Source: Blautia faecis | GTDB taxonomy: Bacteria > Bacillota > Clostridia > Lachnospirales > Lachnospiraceae | Reading direction: 5' to 3' | NCBI RefSeq assembly: GCF_020554845.1 | Contig: NZ_JAJCIA010000002.1 | Coordinates: 1-64,000, forward strand | DNA: 64,000 nt | Shown here: piece after piece, positions 17,651 through 25,605 of the stretch | How positions within the stretch are numbered: position 1 is the stretch's first letter | Layout: each line of letters begins with the position of its first letter | Made by a program: the position numbers and the translations under genes | Notes under the pieces: generated by a model | What the model saw: the letters and a program-made list of their open reading frames with translations, nothing else | Told to the model about the DNA's origin: nothing | Databases searched by the model: none

Positions 17651-17816
17651 TTAGAGCGTGTTTGAAAAATCATTCCCGCAATCTGCACGCCCCACTTTGC
17701 GGTATATTTCACCCGAATTCGGTTGCCGTAGCCCGCTACGGCGCCCTCATCCGAGCGAAATCTCCCACAAATTGTGACGCACATCTTGCAGAAAGCCTTT
17801 TTCAAACACGCTCTAG
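17651..17816. mobile_element. Family B miniature element, full length, inverted
   Basis: 166 bp from TTAGAGCGTGTTTGAAAAA to TTTTTCAAACACGCTCTAG, opposite orientation to the copy at 15616. Central hairpin GCCGTAGCCCGCTACGGC. Target TA at both ends. Confidence 0.85.
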
Positions 17817-17869
17817 GACGGACATAAGAGAAAAGCTGTGAAAATAATCTGATTTAAAAGGAGAAGAAT

Positions 17870-18172
17870 ATGAGCCTGAAGATTGAAAAGAAAAATGAAG
17901 GAACAAAAGATACTGTAATGCTGTCAGGAAGACTGGACACAACCACAGCTCCTGAATTGGATGTTTTTGCAGAGAAGGAACTGGCAGATACACAGGAACT
18001 GGTGCTTGACTTTGCAGATCTGGAGTACATTTCATCTGCTGGTCTGCGTGTGCTTTTGAAATTGCAGAAGGTTATGAATAAAAAAGGAAGTATGAAACTG
18101 ATCCATGTGGGAGAAGTTGTAAAGGAAGTCTTTGAGATTACAGGGTTTACGGATATTTTAACAATAGAGTAA
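17870..18172 (+). CDS. STAS domain anti-sigma factor antagonist
   Basis: 100 residues, a single STAS domain. The motif DLEYISSAGLRVLL (about residues 46-59) contains the serine normally phosphorylated by an anti-sigma kinase. In the partner-switching scheme, the unphosphorylated form releases a sigma factor or another target. The likely kinase is encoded about 200 bp downstream (18369-18779). No sigma factor gene is adjacent, so this pair may not be SpoIIAA/SpoIIAB. AAAGGAG precedes the ATG. Confidence 0.93.
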   Translation: MSLKIEKKNEGTKDTVMLSGRLDTTTAPELDVFAEKELADTQELVLDFADLEYISSAGLRVLLKLQKVMNKKGSMKLIHVGEVVKEVFEITGFTDILTIE

Positions 18173-18253
18173 CACGCGTTGCAGGTCTGGCTGGTTTTAG
18201 GGGGCAGAGAACTTACCATGTGAGGAACCGGTTCAGCGCGCATGTAAATAAAG

Positions 18254-18284
18254 GAATTCTGTGTTTAGTGCAGGATTCTTTTTT
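18254..18284 (+). terminator. Terminator-like hairpin between STAS and kinase genes
   Basis: GAATTCTG (18254-18261) pairs with CAGGATTC (18271-18278) and is followed by six T. It may end or attenuate transcription before the kinase gene. Confidence 0.6.
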
Positions 18285-18368
18285 ACATAGTTCAGGAAAA
18301 AAAGGTATGGTCGCCAGACGGGATGGAAACAGAAGCCTTGGTAGCGTATGTGAAAGGAGCTGTGAAAT

Positions 18369-18779
18369 TTGAAAAGTATTACAGTGGAAGCAAAGATAGA
18401 GAATGTGGATAAAGTCACGGAATTTGTAAATGAAGTGCTGGAAGAAAAGGATTGTCCGTTGAAGGTTCAGATGCAGCTGGATGTTGCCATAGATGAGATA
18501 TTTGGAAATATTGCTTATTATGCTTATGGGAAGGGCAGCGGAAATGCCACAATACAAATTGAAATGGAAGATAATCCGCCGAAAATCACATTGATTTTCA
18601 TAGACCAGGGAACCCCTTATAATCCACTGGAAAACAAAGATCCGGACATTACACTGGACATTGAAGACAGAGAAATTGGCGGACTTGGAATTTTCCTGGT
18701 GAAGAAAACCATGGATGAGCTTTCTTATGAATACGTTGACGGACAGAATATTTTAACCATGAAAAAAGAACTGGCATAA
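18369..18779 (+). CDS. Anti-sigma-factor-type serine kinase (HATPase, RsbW/SpoIIAB-like)
   Basis: 136 residues of the GHKL/HATPase fold. Visible boxes are DVAIDEIFGNIAYYAY (N-box, about residues 37-52), DQGTPYNP (G1) and GGLGIFLVKKTMDEL (G2). Such kinases bind a target sigma factor or other regulator and phosphorylate a STAS antagonist, here probably the product of 17870-18172. Translation starts at TTG 18369 with AAGGAG 8 bp upstream. The 196-bp gap and terminator-like hairpin suggest the pair is not made in a fixed ratio. Confidence 0.9.
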   Translation: MKSITVEAKIENVDKVTEFVNEVLEEKDCPLKVQMQLDVAIDEIFGNIAYYAYGKGSGNATIQIEMEDNPPKITLIFIDQGTPYNPLENKDPDITLDIEDREIGGLGIFLVKKTMDELSYEYVDGQNILTMKKELA

Positions 18780-18807
18780 GATAAAAAAACGAAACAGATA
18801 AATGTTT

Positions 18808-18833
18808 ACAAAAAAAGGCTGGCTTTTTTGTGA
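18808..18833 (+). terminator. Weak A/T-rich hairpin after the kinase gene
   Basis: An A-run and T-run flank a small GC core (GGCTGGC); this could end the kinase transcript. Weak by pairing strength. Confidence 0.4.
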
Positions 18834-18865
18834 ATATTACATCCAAATATTTTGAGCCAACCTAA

Positions 18866-18894
18866 TTGTTTTTGTACGCCTTATTTGGTATACT
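18866..18894 (+). promoter_or_regulatory. Promoter of the NCS2 permease gene
   Basis: TTGTTT, 17 bp, TATACT, about 30 bp before the ATG. No room for, and no sign of, a purine riboswitch. Confidence 0.65.
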
Positions 18895-18924
18895 GTATAA
18901 AACAAAAGAAAGCAGGAAAATATT

Positions 18925-20313
18925 ATGAAGAGAGGCAGTATTTTTGAAACGGATGGTATCCCGCGGATACAGGAAGCCCTTCCTCTTGCGTTGCAGCATG
19001 TTGTTGCAATGATCGTGGGATGTGTCACCCCTGCCATTATTGTGGCAGGCGCAGCAGGGCTTGAGAATAAGGACCAGGTCATTCTTATTCAGGCAGCTCT
19101 GGTAGTTGCTGCGCTGTCTACCTTGCTCCAGCTTTTTCCCATTGGGAAGAAGTACAGGATTGGTTCAGGACTTCCCATCATTATGGGTGTCAGCTTCGCA
19201 TATGTACCAAGTATGCAGGCCATTGCGGACGGGTACGGAATCGACACCATTTTGGGAGCCCAGATTGTAGGCGGTGTTGTTGCCGTTATCATGGGCATTA
19301 TGGTAAAAAAGATCAGAGTATTTTTTCCTCCATTGATCACAGGAACAGTGGTATTTACCATCGGACTTTCCCTGTATCCCACTGCGATCAACTACATGGC
19401 TGGTGGAACCTCTAATCCGGATTATGGCTCCTGGCAGAACTGGCTGGTGGCTTTCTTTACCCTTGCTGTGGTAACAGCCCTGAACCACTTTGGAAAAGGA
19501 ATCTGGAAGCTTTCTTCTATTCTGATCGGTATGCTGGCCGGATATGTGGTATCCATTCCATTTGGGATGGTGGATCTTTCAAGCGTGGGCAAGGCAAGTG
19601 TGTTCCAGGTACCACAGCCGTTGCATTTCGGAGTGCATTTTGAGATTTCTGCATGTGTAGCCATCGGACTGCTTTTTGCAATTAATTCGATTCAGGCAAT
19701 TGGTGACTACTCTGCAACTACCATCGGTGCTATGAACCGGACGCCAAAGGATTCAGAGCTTCAGGGTGGTATTGTAGCTTATGGTATTACCAATATTCTT
19801 GGAGCCCTGTTTGGAGGACTTCCAACTGCAACCTACAGCCAGAACGTTGGTATTGTCACCACGACCAAGGTTATCAACCGCTGGGTTCTGGGGCTGGCAG
19901 CTGCTTTTCTTGGAATTGCCGGATTTGTTCCGAAATTTTCAGCACTTTTGACCACGATTCCCCAGTGCGTATTGGGTGGTGCTACAGTTTCCGTATTTGC
20001 ATCTATTGCTATGACAGGTATGAAGCTGGTGGCTTCTGCAGAAATGGATTACCGTAATTCCTCCATTGTAGGTCTGGCTGCAGCACTTGGTGTGGGTGTT
20101 TCCCAGGCAAATGCAGCACTTGCCACACTTCCTGCATGGGTGACTACCATTTTCGGAAAATCTCCGGTTGTGCTGGCGACGATCATAGCAGTCTGTCTGA
20201 ACCTGATCCTGCCCAAGGCTAGGGATGAGGAGAAAGAAGAGAAAATTCATGACAGCCAGGTTCAGGAGAAACTGGAAGAAGATCATAAGATGTTTGGAAA
20301 TGGTCAGGAATAA
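18925..20313 (+). CDS. NCS2 family nucleobase permease (uracil/xanthine type)
   Basis: 462 residues with about 12-14 membrane segments. Family features are the start ALPLALQHVVAMIVGCVTPA, the QxxxTxxxS-like region IQAIGDYSATTIGAMNR and GLPTATYSQNVGIV. The protein imports a purine or pyrimidine base by cation symport; the xanthine/uric acid branch seems likely from the TYSQNVG stretch, but this is uncertain. The C-terminal tail is charged. It is a single gene with its own promoter and a long hairpin behind it. Confidence 0.92.
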   Translation: MKRGSIFETDGIPRIQEALPLALQHVVAMIVGCVTPAIIVAGAAGLENKDQVILIQAALVVAALSTLLQLFPIGKKYRIGSGLPIIMGVSFAYVPSMQAIADGYGIDTILGAQIVGGVVAVIMGIMVKKIRVFFPPLITGTVVFTIGLSLYPTAINYMAGGTSNPDYGSWQNWLVAFFTLAVVTALNHFGKGIWKLSSILIGMLAGYVVSIPFGMVDLSSVGKASVFQVPQPLHFGVHFEISACVAIGLLFAINSIQAIGDYSATTIGAMNRTPKDSELQGGIVAYGITNILGALFGGLPTATYSQNVGIVTTTKVINRWVLGLAAAFLGIAGFVPKFSALLTTIPQCVLGGATVSVFASIAMTGMKLVASAEMDYRNSSIVGLAAALGVGVSQANAALATLPAWVTTIFGKSPVVLATIIAVCLNLILPKARDEEKEEKIHDSQVQEKLEEDHKMFGNGQE

Positions 20314-20357
20314 GGCAGAAGGAATCATGGATTTTTGCTGATTGTGTGAAAAATAAA

Positions 20358-20454
20358 GAAAAAGTAAGAACTCCTTTGTTCTGTAAGATCAGTTAGAGCC
20401 TTTTTTAAACACGCTCTAACTGATCTTATAGAGAAAGGAGTTCTTTTCTTTTTC
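20358..20454. terminator. Long bidirectional hairpin with minimal family B core
   Basis: Arms of about 40 bp (AAGTAAGAACTCCTTT...AGATCAGTTAGAGC against GCTCTAACTGATCTT...AAAGGAGTTCTT) with A/T-rich flanks on both sides. It lies between the convergent permease and phosphofructokinase genes and can terminate both. The loop contains TTAGAGC/GCTCTAA family B tips separated by about 13 bp. Confidence 0.75.
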
Positions 20455-20560
20455 GTGAGCCACAAGAAAAACATGTAGAATATGTTTCGCCCTGTTTAAA
20501 TCATGATACAGTATAGGGGATTTTCTGCCGGCTCTGAACTCAGAACGGCGTGGTTATTTT

Positions 20561-20579
20561 GTTACTGTTCACTGGTAAC
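20561..20579. mobile_element. Family A 19-bp solo module with perfect 8-bp duplication
   Basis: GTTACTGTTCACTGGTAAC, identical to the first 19 bp of the element at 3634, is flanked by GTTATTTT at 20553-20560 and 20580-20587. The right duplicate contains the stop codon of the phosphofructokinase gene. Confidence 0.78.
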
Positions 20580-20580
20580 G

Positions 20581-21810
20581 TTATTTTCTGTATACGCAGA
20601 CCGGAAGTCCGTCTTCGCCCATAGGCAGCTCTACATTTCCCTGAATCAGCGGACGTGCATAATGAATGAAATCCTCTGTCACATCAGAACCGTCCTGGTT
20701 GATCCAGGAAAGGGGAACGGTTTTTTCCTCATTACAGATTTCATTGACATCCTCAAGTCCACATCTCATCTGGTAAACGCCCTCAGAGGTCTCCTGACGG
20801 ATGAAAGATACCATTTTTCCAGTTTCGCCTTTCAGTGCAGCCTGAACGCCGAAAATACCGGCTGTAATGGCCTCCTGGCGGTCCGTGTCAGAGAGCATGG
20901 AGGTACTGCAGCGCTGGCTTACATTCAGTTCAATGGAGCGGGCTTTCACGCCAAGTCGGCTTCGCACCAGGTTTTCCAGATATTTGCCGCAACCTGCCAG
21001 CATTTTATGACCAAAAGTATCGGTGCCTACAGAATTGTCATATTCGCAGATAAAAGTTCCTTTATTATCATGAATGCCTTCAGAAACGCAGACAACAACA
21101 TTACAGTTTTTTTCGAAGCAGGCTTCTGTTTTTTTCAAAAATTCTTCTGTATCAAAGGCTGTTTCCGGAAGATAAATAAGAAGCGGGTTATCGCCGATAT
21201 ATTTGCGGGCGAGAGCGCTGGCCGCTGTGAGCCACCCGGCATGACGTCCCATGATCTCTACGATGGTCACGGATTTTTTCTCATAAACATTGGCATCCAG
21301 GGTGATTTCACGGACTGTGGAAGCCACATATCTGGCAGCACTGCCAAATCCAGGAGTGTGGTCAGTATGCACAAGATCATTGTCAATGGTCTTCGGCTCT
21401 CCGATAATGCGGATGTCACTGCCAATCATGGCTGCGTAGCGGGAAAGCTTGCTCACAGTATCCATGGAATCGTTGCCGCCGATGTAGAAAAACCAGCCGA
21501 TATTCATCTCCTCAAATTTGCGGAAAAGCTCCGGATATACCGGATCTTCCAGAGATTCCGGAAGCTTATAGCGGCAGGAACCCAGGTAAGCGCCTGGGGT
21601 GTAGGTAAGATATTCCAGCTTTTCTCCGGGAAGTGCTTCTTCAAAGTCAAGGATGGTGCCCTTCAGAAATCCTTCAATACCGTTTATCATGCCATAAACA
21701 TGTCCGATTTCTTCTTGTTTTATGCCCTCAGAAACTACACCATAAAGGCTGCTGTTGATAACTGCAGTAGGTCCGCCGGATTGTCCGACGATCAAGTTCT
21801 TTTTTTCCAT
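20581..21810 (-). CDS. 6-phosphofructokinase family enzyme, probably PPi-dependent type
   Basis: 409 residues from the ATG at 21810, preceded by AGGAGG; a longer frame upstream runs through a mobile repeat and is not credible. Motifs: GQSGGPTAVINSSL (N-terminus), YIGGNDSMDTV, PKTIDNDL and EIMGRHAGWLTAA. ATP enzymes have GGDGS and PPi enzymes GGDDS/T at the phosphoryl-donor site; here it is GGNDS, so the donor is likely PPi but unproven. It phosphorylates fructose 6-phosphate in glycolysis. It is a single gene. Confidence 0.9.
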   Translation of the reverse strand: MEKKNLIVGQSGGPTAVINSSLYGVVSEGIKQEEIGHVYGMINGIEGFLKGTILDFEEALPGEKLEYLTYTPGAYLGSCRYKLPESLEDPVYPELFRKFEEMNIGWFFYIGGNDSMDTVSKLSRYAAMIGSDIRIIGEPKTIDNDLVHTDHTPGFGSAARYVASTVREITLDANVYEKKSVTIVEIMGRHAGWLTAASALARKYIGDNPLLIYLPETAFDTEEFLKKTEACFEKNCNVVVCVSEGIHDNKGTFICEYDNSVGTDTFGHKMLAGCGKYLENLVRSRLGVKARSIELNVSQRCSTSMLSDTDRQEAITAGIFGVQAALKGETGKMVSFIRQETSEGVYQMRCGLEDVNEICNEEKTVPLSWINQDGSDVTEDFIHYARPLIQGNVELPMGEDGLPVCVYRK

Positions 21811-21837
21811 TTTAATGAAACCTCCTGTTGTTCTTAG

Positions 21838-21923
21838 CGCCTGTTTGAAAAAGGTTTTCTGCAAAATATACCGCAAATTGTGACGCGCATCTTGCTGGAA
21901 TGATTTTTCAAAAACACGCTTTG
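21838..21923. repeat. Degenerate short family B element
   Basis: About 86 bp between CTTAGCGCCTGTTTGAAAAA and TTTTTCAAAAACACGCTTT, keeping CGCAAATTGTGACG from the interior. It separates the divergently transcribed phosphofructokinase gene and the small gene at 21952. Confidence 0.65.
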
Positions 21924-21951
21924 GTATTTTTATTATAACAGGAGAGAGCGT

Positions 21952-22395
21952 ATGTGGCAAATGAGAAAAATACGATTGTGGGAAAAGGCAGGATGGATTA
22001 TAATAAGAAGCAGGGAAACTGCAAGAAAGCTGGGATTATATATGGAAAAAGAGCGTGATATGCGGTATGAAAAATTCCAGACAACAGGACAGGAGCGGAT
22101 TCGGCTTGCCTGCGCATTGGAAGGATTTTTTTTAGCAAATAAGTGCGAAGAAGAGAAAAAAACTGCCTATGGCCAGTATCTGAAGCGAAGAATCCGCCCT
22201 GCTATGGAAGCTTTGATCCGGGAAGAGAATGTGGGGAAAATGGAGCTCTTGAAGAGTTTTGGCTGGTTTGGAGCAGAAGAACTGGAGAATTTTATCTGTA
22301 CTGCCAGAAGAGAGCGAAAGCTGGAGAGCCTGGTGTGGCTGATGAGGTTAAAGGATCAGAAATACGGATATAAAGAGAAAAAATTTGACCTTTAG
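21952..22395 (+). CDS. Unrecognised 147-residue charged protein upstream of VWA/MoxR genes
   Basis: I do not recognise the family. The protein is basic and alpha-helical in appearance, with no signal peptide or membrane segment. A conserved-looking C-terminal part (FGWFGAEELENFICTARRERKLESLVWLMRLKD) could be an ankyrin- or HEAT-like helical pair. GGAGAG lies 5 bp before the ATG; an internal ATG at about residue 24 (MEKERDMRYEKF) is another possible start. It ends about 20 bp before the VWA-like gene and is presumably part of that operon. Confidence 0.7.
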   Translation: MWQMRKIRLWEKAGWIIIRSRETARKLGLYMEKERDMRYEKFQTTGQERIRLACALEGFFLANKCEEEKKTAYGQYLKRRIRPAMEALIREENVGKMELLKSFGWFGAEELENFICTARRERKLESLVWLMRLKDQKYGYKEKKFDL

Positions 22396-22414
22396 CAGGA
22401 AAGAAAGCGGAACT

Positions 22415-23791
22415 ATGCAGGATAATAAAGAAAGAAAAATGTCTGAAAATACAGGCAGTTTCATAAAGAAAAAAAGGCAATACCAGGAAATGGGAATGAA
22501 AATCCTGCATATCTGCAGGAGTGAAATCTGTGCAAGATTTCCATTTTTTTCTTATGCATCAGCAGCCCTTTCGGCGGTCGTGGAGACAAACATGTTTCCG
22601 CGCAGCATGGGAAATGAGAGCTATTTGCAGTCCTGGAACCATGGAATTGGAACTGACGGTGAGAGGATAATAGCAGACCCTGTATTTCTGATCTATACGT
22701 GGGCAGAGAATCCAGAAAGGCTGAAAAGAGGCTGTCTGCACATGTTGTTTCACTGCCTTTACCAGCATCCTTTTTCTGACAAAAAGATGGAAGAAAGATT
22801 GTGGAATGTGGCTTGTGATCTGGCTGTGGAGCTTCTGATCTGGCAGAATATTCCGGAAAATTTATGGCAGTATCCGTCAGAAGAACTGCAAAAAAGAAGA
22901 CAGATTTTTGAATTTATAGAGGGCAGAAATTGCTCTGCACAGGTACTTTATCAGCTTCTGAAACAGGAAAAACTCCCTTTTAATATTGAAGAGCTGGAAT
23001 CTCTTTTTTCCTTTGATGATCATTCCCTGTGGAGTGTAAATCCATGGAAAAGGGAACAAAAACGGAGCAGGTGGGAAAAGATTCTTACATATACCACCCT
23101 TGGAAGGGAGCGGCAGAAGCATCGGATCGGAGCAAGTCCTGGAAGTAAAGAAGAGGAATTGGAAGAACTGTACAAAAGCCGATATGATTATCGGAAATTT
23201 CTCCGAAAATTTGCTTTTCCCAGGGAAGAAATCCAATTGGATGAGGATAGCTTTGATTATATTTTTTATAATTTTGGAATGGAGCAATATGGAAATCTGC
23301 CGCTGATCGAGCCGTTGGAATACAAAGAAGTGAATCGTCTGGAGGAATTGGTGATCGCCATTGATACCTCTGGTTCCTGTTCCAAGGAGCTGGTTCGGAG
23401 ATTTCTTGGAGAGACTTACCAGATCCTCAGTACCAGGGAGAATTTTTTTAAGAAAATGAAAGTATATATTGTCCAATGTGACTGTTGTATTCAGTGGTAC
23501 CGGGTGATCCATTCAGAGGAAGAGTGGAAAGAATATATGCAGAAGATAACCATACAGGGACGGGGAGGAACCGATTTCAGGCCTGTTTTTGAACTGATCA
23601 GAAAGGAACAGGAGAAGCGGGGATTGCGGAATCTGAAGGCTTTGATCTATTTTACTGACGGAGATGGGATTTATCCGAGACAGAAACCGGATTATGAAAC
23701 GGCCTTTGTATTTGTGAAAAAGACGGAAAATATGAAACTTGTGCCGGACTGGGCTTATAAACTGGTTATCGGCGAAAGGATAAAAATATGA
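22415..23791 (+). CDS. DUF2201 / VWA-like putative metallopeptidase-type protein
   Basis: 458 residues from the ATG at 22415 (a TTG at 22385 is possible but lacks a better ribosome site). The N-terminal half resembles the DUF2201 putative metallopeptidase domain, with HMLFHCLYQHPF in place of the usual HExxH-type helix, so a metal site is doubtful. The C-terminal half is VWA-like: VIAIDTSGSCSKE (MIDAS-type DxSxS) and FTDGDG. Such proteins pair with MoxR AAA+ ATPases, as here, where the next gene overlaps by 4 bp. The target of the pair is unknown. Confidence 0.83.
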   Translation: MQDNKERKMSENTGSFIKKKRQYQEMGMKILHICRSEICARFPFFSYASAALSAVVETNMFPRSMGNESYLQSWNHGIGTDGERIIADPVFLIYTWAENPERLKRGCLHMLFHCLYQHPFSDKKMEERLWNVACDLAVELLIWQNIPENLWQYPSEELQKRRQIFEFIEGRNCSAQVLYQLLKQEKLPFNIEELESLFSFDDHSLWSVNPWKREQKRSRWEKILTYTTLGRERQKHRIGASPGSKEEELEELYKSRYDYRKFLRKFAFPREEIQLDEDSFDYIFYNFGMEQYGNLPLIEPLEYKEVNRLEELVIAIDTSGSCSKELVRRFLGETYQILSTRENFFKKMKVYIVQCDCCIQWYRVIHSEEEWKEYMQKITIQGRGGTDFRPVFELIRKEQEKRGLRNLKALIYFTDGDGIYPRQKPDYETAFVFVKKTENMKLVPDWAYKLVIGERIKI

Positions 23792-25308
23792 ATATCAAAG
23801 ACGCAAAAAATGAGATTATCCATACCCTTGCTGCTTATCTGAAAAAGGACGGGAATGGAGTTTATACCTATCCTTTGGTACGGCAGCGCCCGATCCTTCT
23901 GATCGGTCCGCCGGGAATCGGGAAAACTGCTGTTATGGAGCAGGTTGCAGCCGAATGCAAGGTGGGCTTGGTGGCTTACACCATCACGCATCATACTCGT
24001 CAGAGTGCAGTGGGACTTCCCAAAATTGTGACCAGGAATTACGGTGGTATGGAAACAAATATAACAGAATACACCATGAGCGAAATTATTGCTTCTGTGT
24101 ATGAGTACATAGAACAAACGGGAAAAAAGGAGGGAATCCTCTTCATAGATGAGATCAATTGCGTGTCAGAGACGTTGGCCCCGGCTATGCTGCAGTTTTT
24201 GCAGAACAAGACCTTTGGAACCCATAAGGTACCGCAGGGATGGATTATTGTAGCTGCTGGCAATCCGCCTGCATACAACAAATCTGTCCGGGAATTTGAC
24301 ATTGTTACGCTGGATCGTGTAAGAAAGATTTCCATACAGGCAGATACAGATGTATGGCTGGAATATGCGGGGGAAAAGGGCATACATGGCGCAATTTTGT
24401 CCTATCTTTCCCTTAAAAAAGAGAATTTTTATATAGTGGAAAATACAGTGGATGGCAAGTTTTTTGTGACTGCCAGAGGTTGGGAGGATCTTTCCGAAAT
24501 CCTGAAAAGTTATGAGGAACTACAAGTGGAAATCGGAGAGGAACTGATTGGAGAATTCCTTCAAAAAGAGGAAATTGCAAGAGATTTTGCCGGTTATTAC
24601 AGACTGTATGAGAAGTATAAATCTGATTATCAGATACAGGAAATTCTTGATGGAAATGTAATTTCCGGGCAATTGAAGACTTGTTGCGATATGGGAAAAA
24701 AAGCATCTTTTGAAGAACGCTTTACTGTAACTGAAATGCTTCTTGAAGCTGTGACAGAAAGAATTTCAGTTTTTCAGAAAATAGATGAAAAGACAGAAAA
24801 ACTATACGAAAATCTTAAATTGCTGAAGATTTTTTTGCAGGAAAAGAACAGTGTAGAAGCTATGGAACAGTTTGTTGCTTCCAGAAGAAAAGCACTAGAT
24901 GCGAAAATCTGTTCAGAGCTTCTGACAGCAGAAGAAGCTGCCAGGGAAGAGGAACAGATCAGAATTCTGGAAGAGTATTTTTTCCAGTTGAAAGAGCTGC
25001 ATATTTCTGACGTGGCAGAAGGAATAGAACAAATCGGCGAAAGGTTTGGCAATGTTTGCAGATTACGAAACGAGAAACTTGAGGAAACGAAGAAGATGCT
25101 GGAACAAGCCTTTTCTTTTCTGGAAGAGTGCTTTGGGGAAGGGCAGGAATTGCTGTTGTTTGAAACCGGACTGACAGGAGATGACAGATGCAGTATTTTC
25201 ATCTCTCAGTATGGCTGTCCTTCTTATTTTAAACATTGTGAACTTTTGCTTTACAGCAAAAAAGAAAATGAGCTGAGGAAAGAGTGCAGGGATTTGCTGG
25301 AAGAATAA
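23788..25308 (+). CDS. MoxR-like AAA+ ATPase
   Basis: 506 residues. Walker A is LIGPPGIGKTA (about residues 39-49), Walker B is GILFIDEINCV (about 118-128), and sensor 1 is IIVAAGNPP. MoxR ATPases work with VWA proteins as chaperone-like machines that insert cofactors or remodel complexes. After the AAA+ module (to about 260), the C-terminal half is a long charged helical region (about 300-470) likely to form coiled coil. It overlaps the VWA-like gene by 4 bp. No terminator is obvious; a family A element follows. Confidence 0.9.
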   Translation: MNIKDAKNEIIHTLAAYLKKDGNGVYTYPLVRQRPILLIGPPGIGKTAVMEQVAAECKVGLVAYTITHHTRQSAVGLPKIVTRNYGGMETNITEYTMSEIIASVYEYIEQTGKKEGILFIDEINCVSETLAPAMLQFLQNKTFGTHKVPQGWIIVAAGNPPAYNKSVREFDIVTLDRVRKISIQADTDVWLEYAGEKGIHGAILSYLSLKKENFYIVENTVDGKFFVTARGWEDLSEILKSYEELQVEIGEELIGEFLQKEEIARDFAGYYRLYEKYKSDYQIQEILDGNVISGQLKTCCDMGKKASFEERFTVTEMLLEAVTERISVFQKIDEKTEKLYENLKLLKIFLQEKNSVEAMEQFVASRRKALDAKICSELLTAEEAAREEEQIRILEEYFFQLKELHISDVAEGIEQIGERFGNVCRLRNEKLEETKKMLEQAFSFLEECFGEGQELLLFETGLTGDDRCSIFISQYGCPSYFKHCELLLYSKKENELRKECRDLLEE

Positions 25309-25360
25309 GTGAAGAATGTAGGAATTACTGATGCTGAAGGTATGACGTGTATAATACTCT

Positions 25361-25485
25361 GAGCACGAAATCATGCTTTGCATGATCTCGCGCCGCAATT
25401 CTCGGGTTTTCTGTGAACTTTGTTCACAAAAAACACCTCACGGAATGTTACCGGTGAACAGGAACTGTTGCTGTTCACTGGTAAT
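25361..25485. repeat. Degenerate family A element, inverted, with adjacent 19-bp module
   Basis: 25361-25465 matches the reverse complement of the 3634 element (ATCATGC...GCATGAT palindrome, CTCGGGTTTTCTGTGAAC, CCGGTGAACAGGAAC end) but lacks its far end. GTTGCTGTTCACTGGTAAT (25467-25485), a near copy of the 19-bp module, follows directly. It occupies most of the 297-bp gap before sortase; no gene is seen there. Confidence 0.75.
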
Positions 25486-25605
25486 ATATCCTGAGACAGA
25501 GGTTGCAGGAAAATTTTATAGCCTATATAATATAGAGAGACTTTAAAAGTTTTATATATGCGAAACTTCAGATTATGTGAATGATATTGGTAGAAGGAGG
25601 TTGCC

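Noticed and set aside
18895..18924. Purine riboswitch before the NCS2 permease
   Set aside because: The leader is only about 30 nt and has no aptamer-like sequence.
20503..21837. 444-codon frame opposite the phosphofructokinase gene
   Set aside because: Antisense to a clearly conserved enzyme; no Shine-Dalgarno and Cys/His/Phe-rich composition.
21811..21960. 50-residue N-terminal extension of the phosphofructokinase
   Set aside because: It is translated family B repeat; the AGGAGG-supported ATG at 21810 fits the family start.
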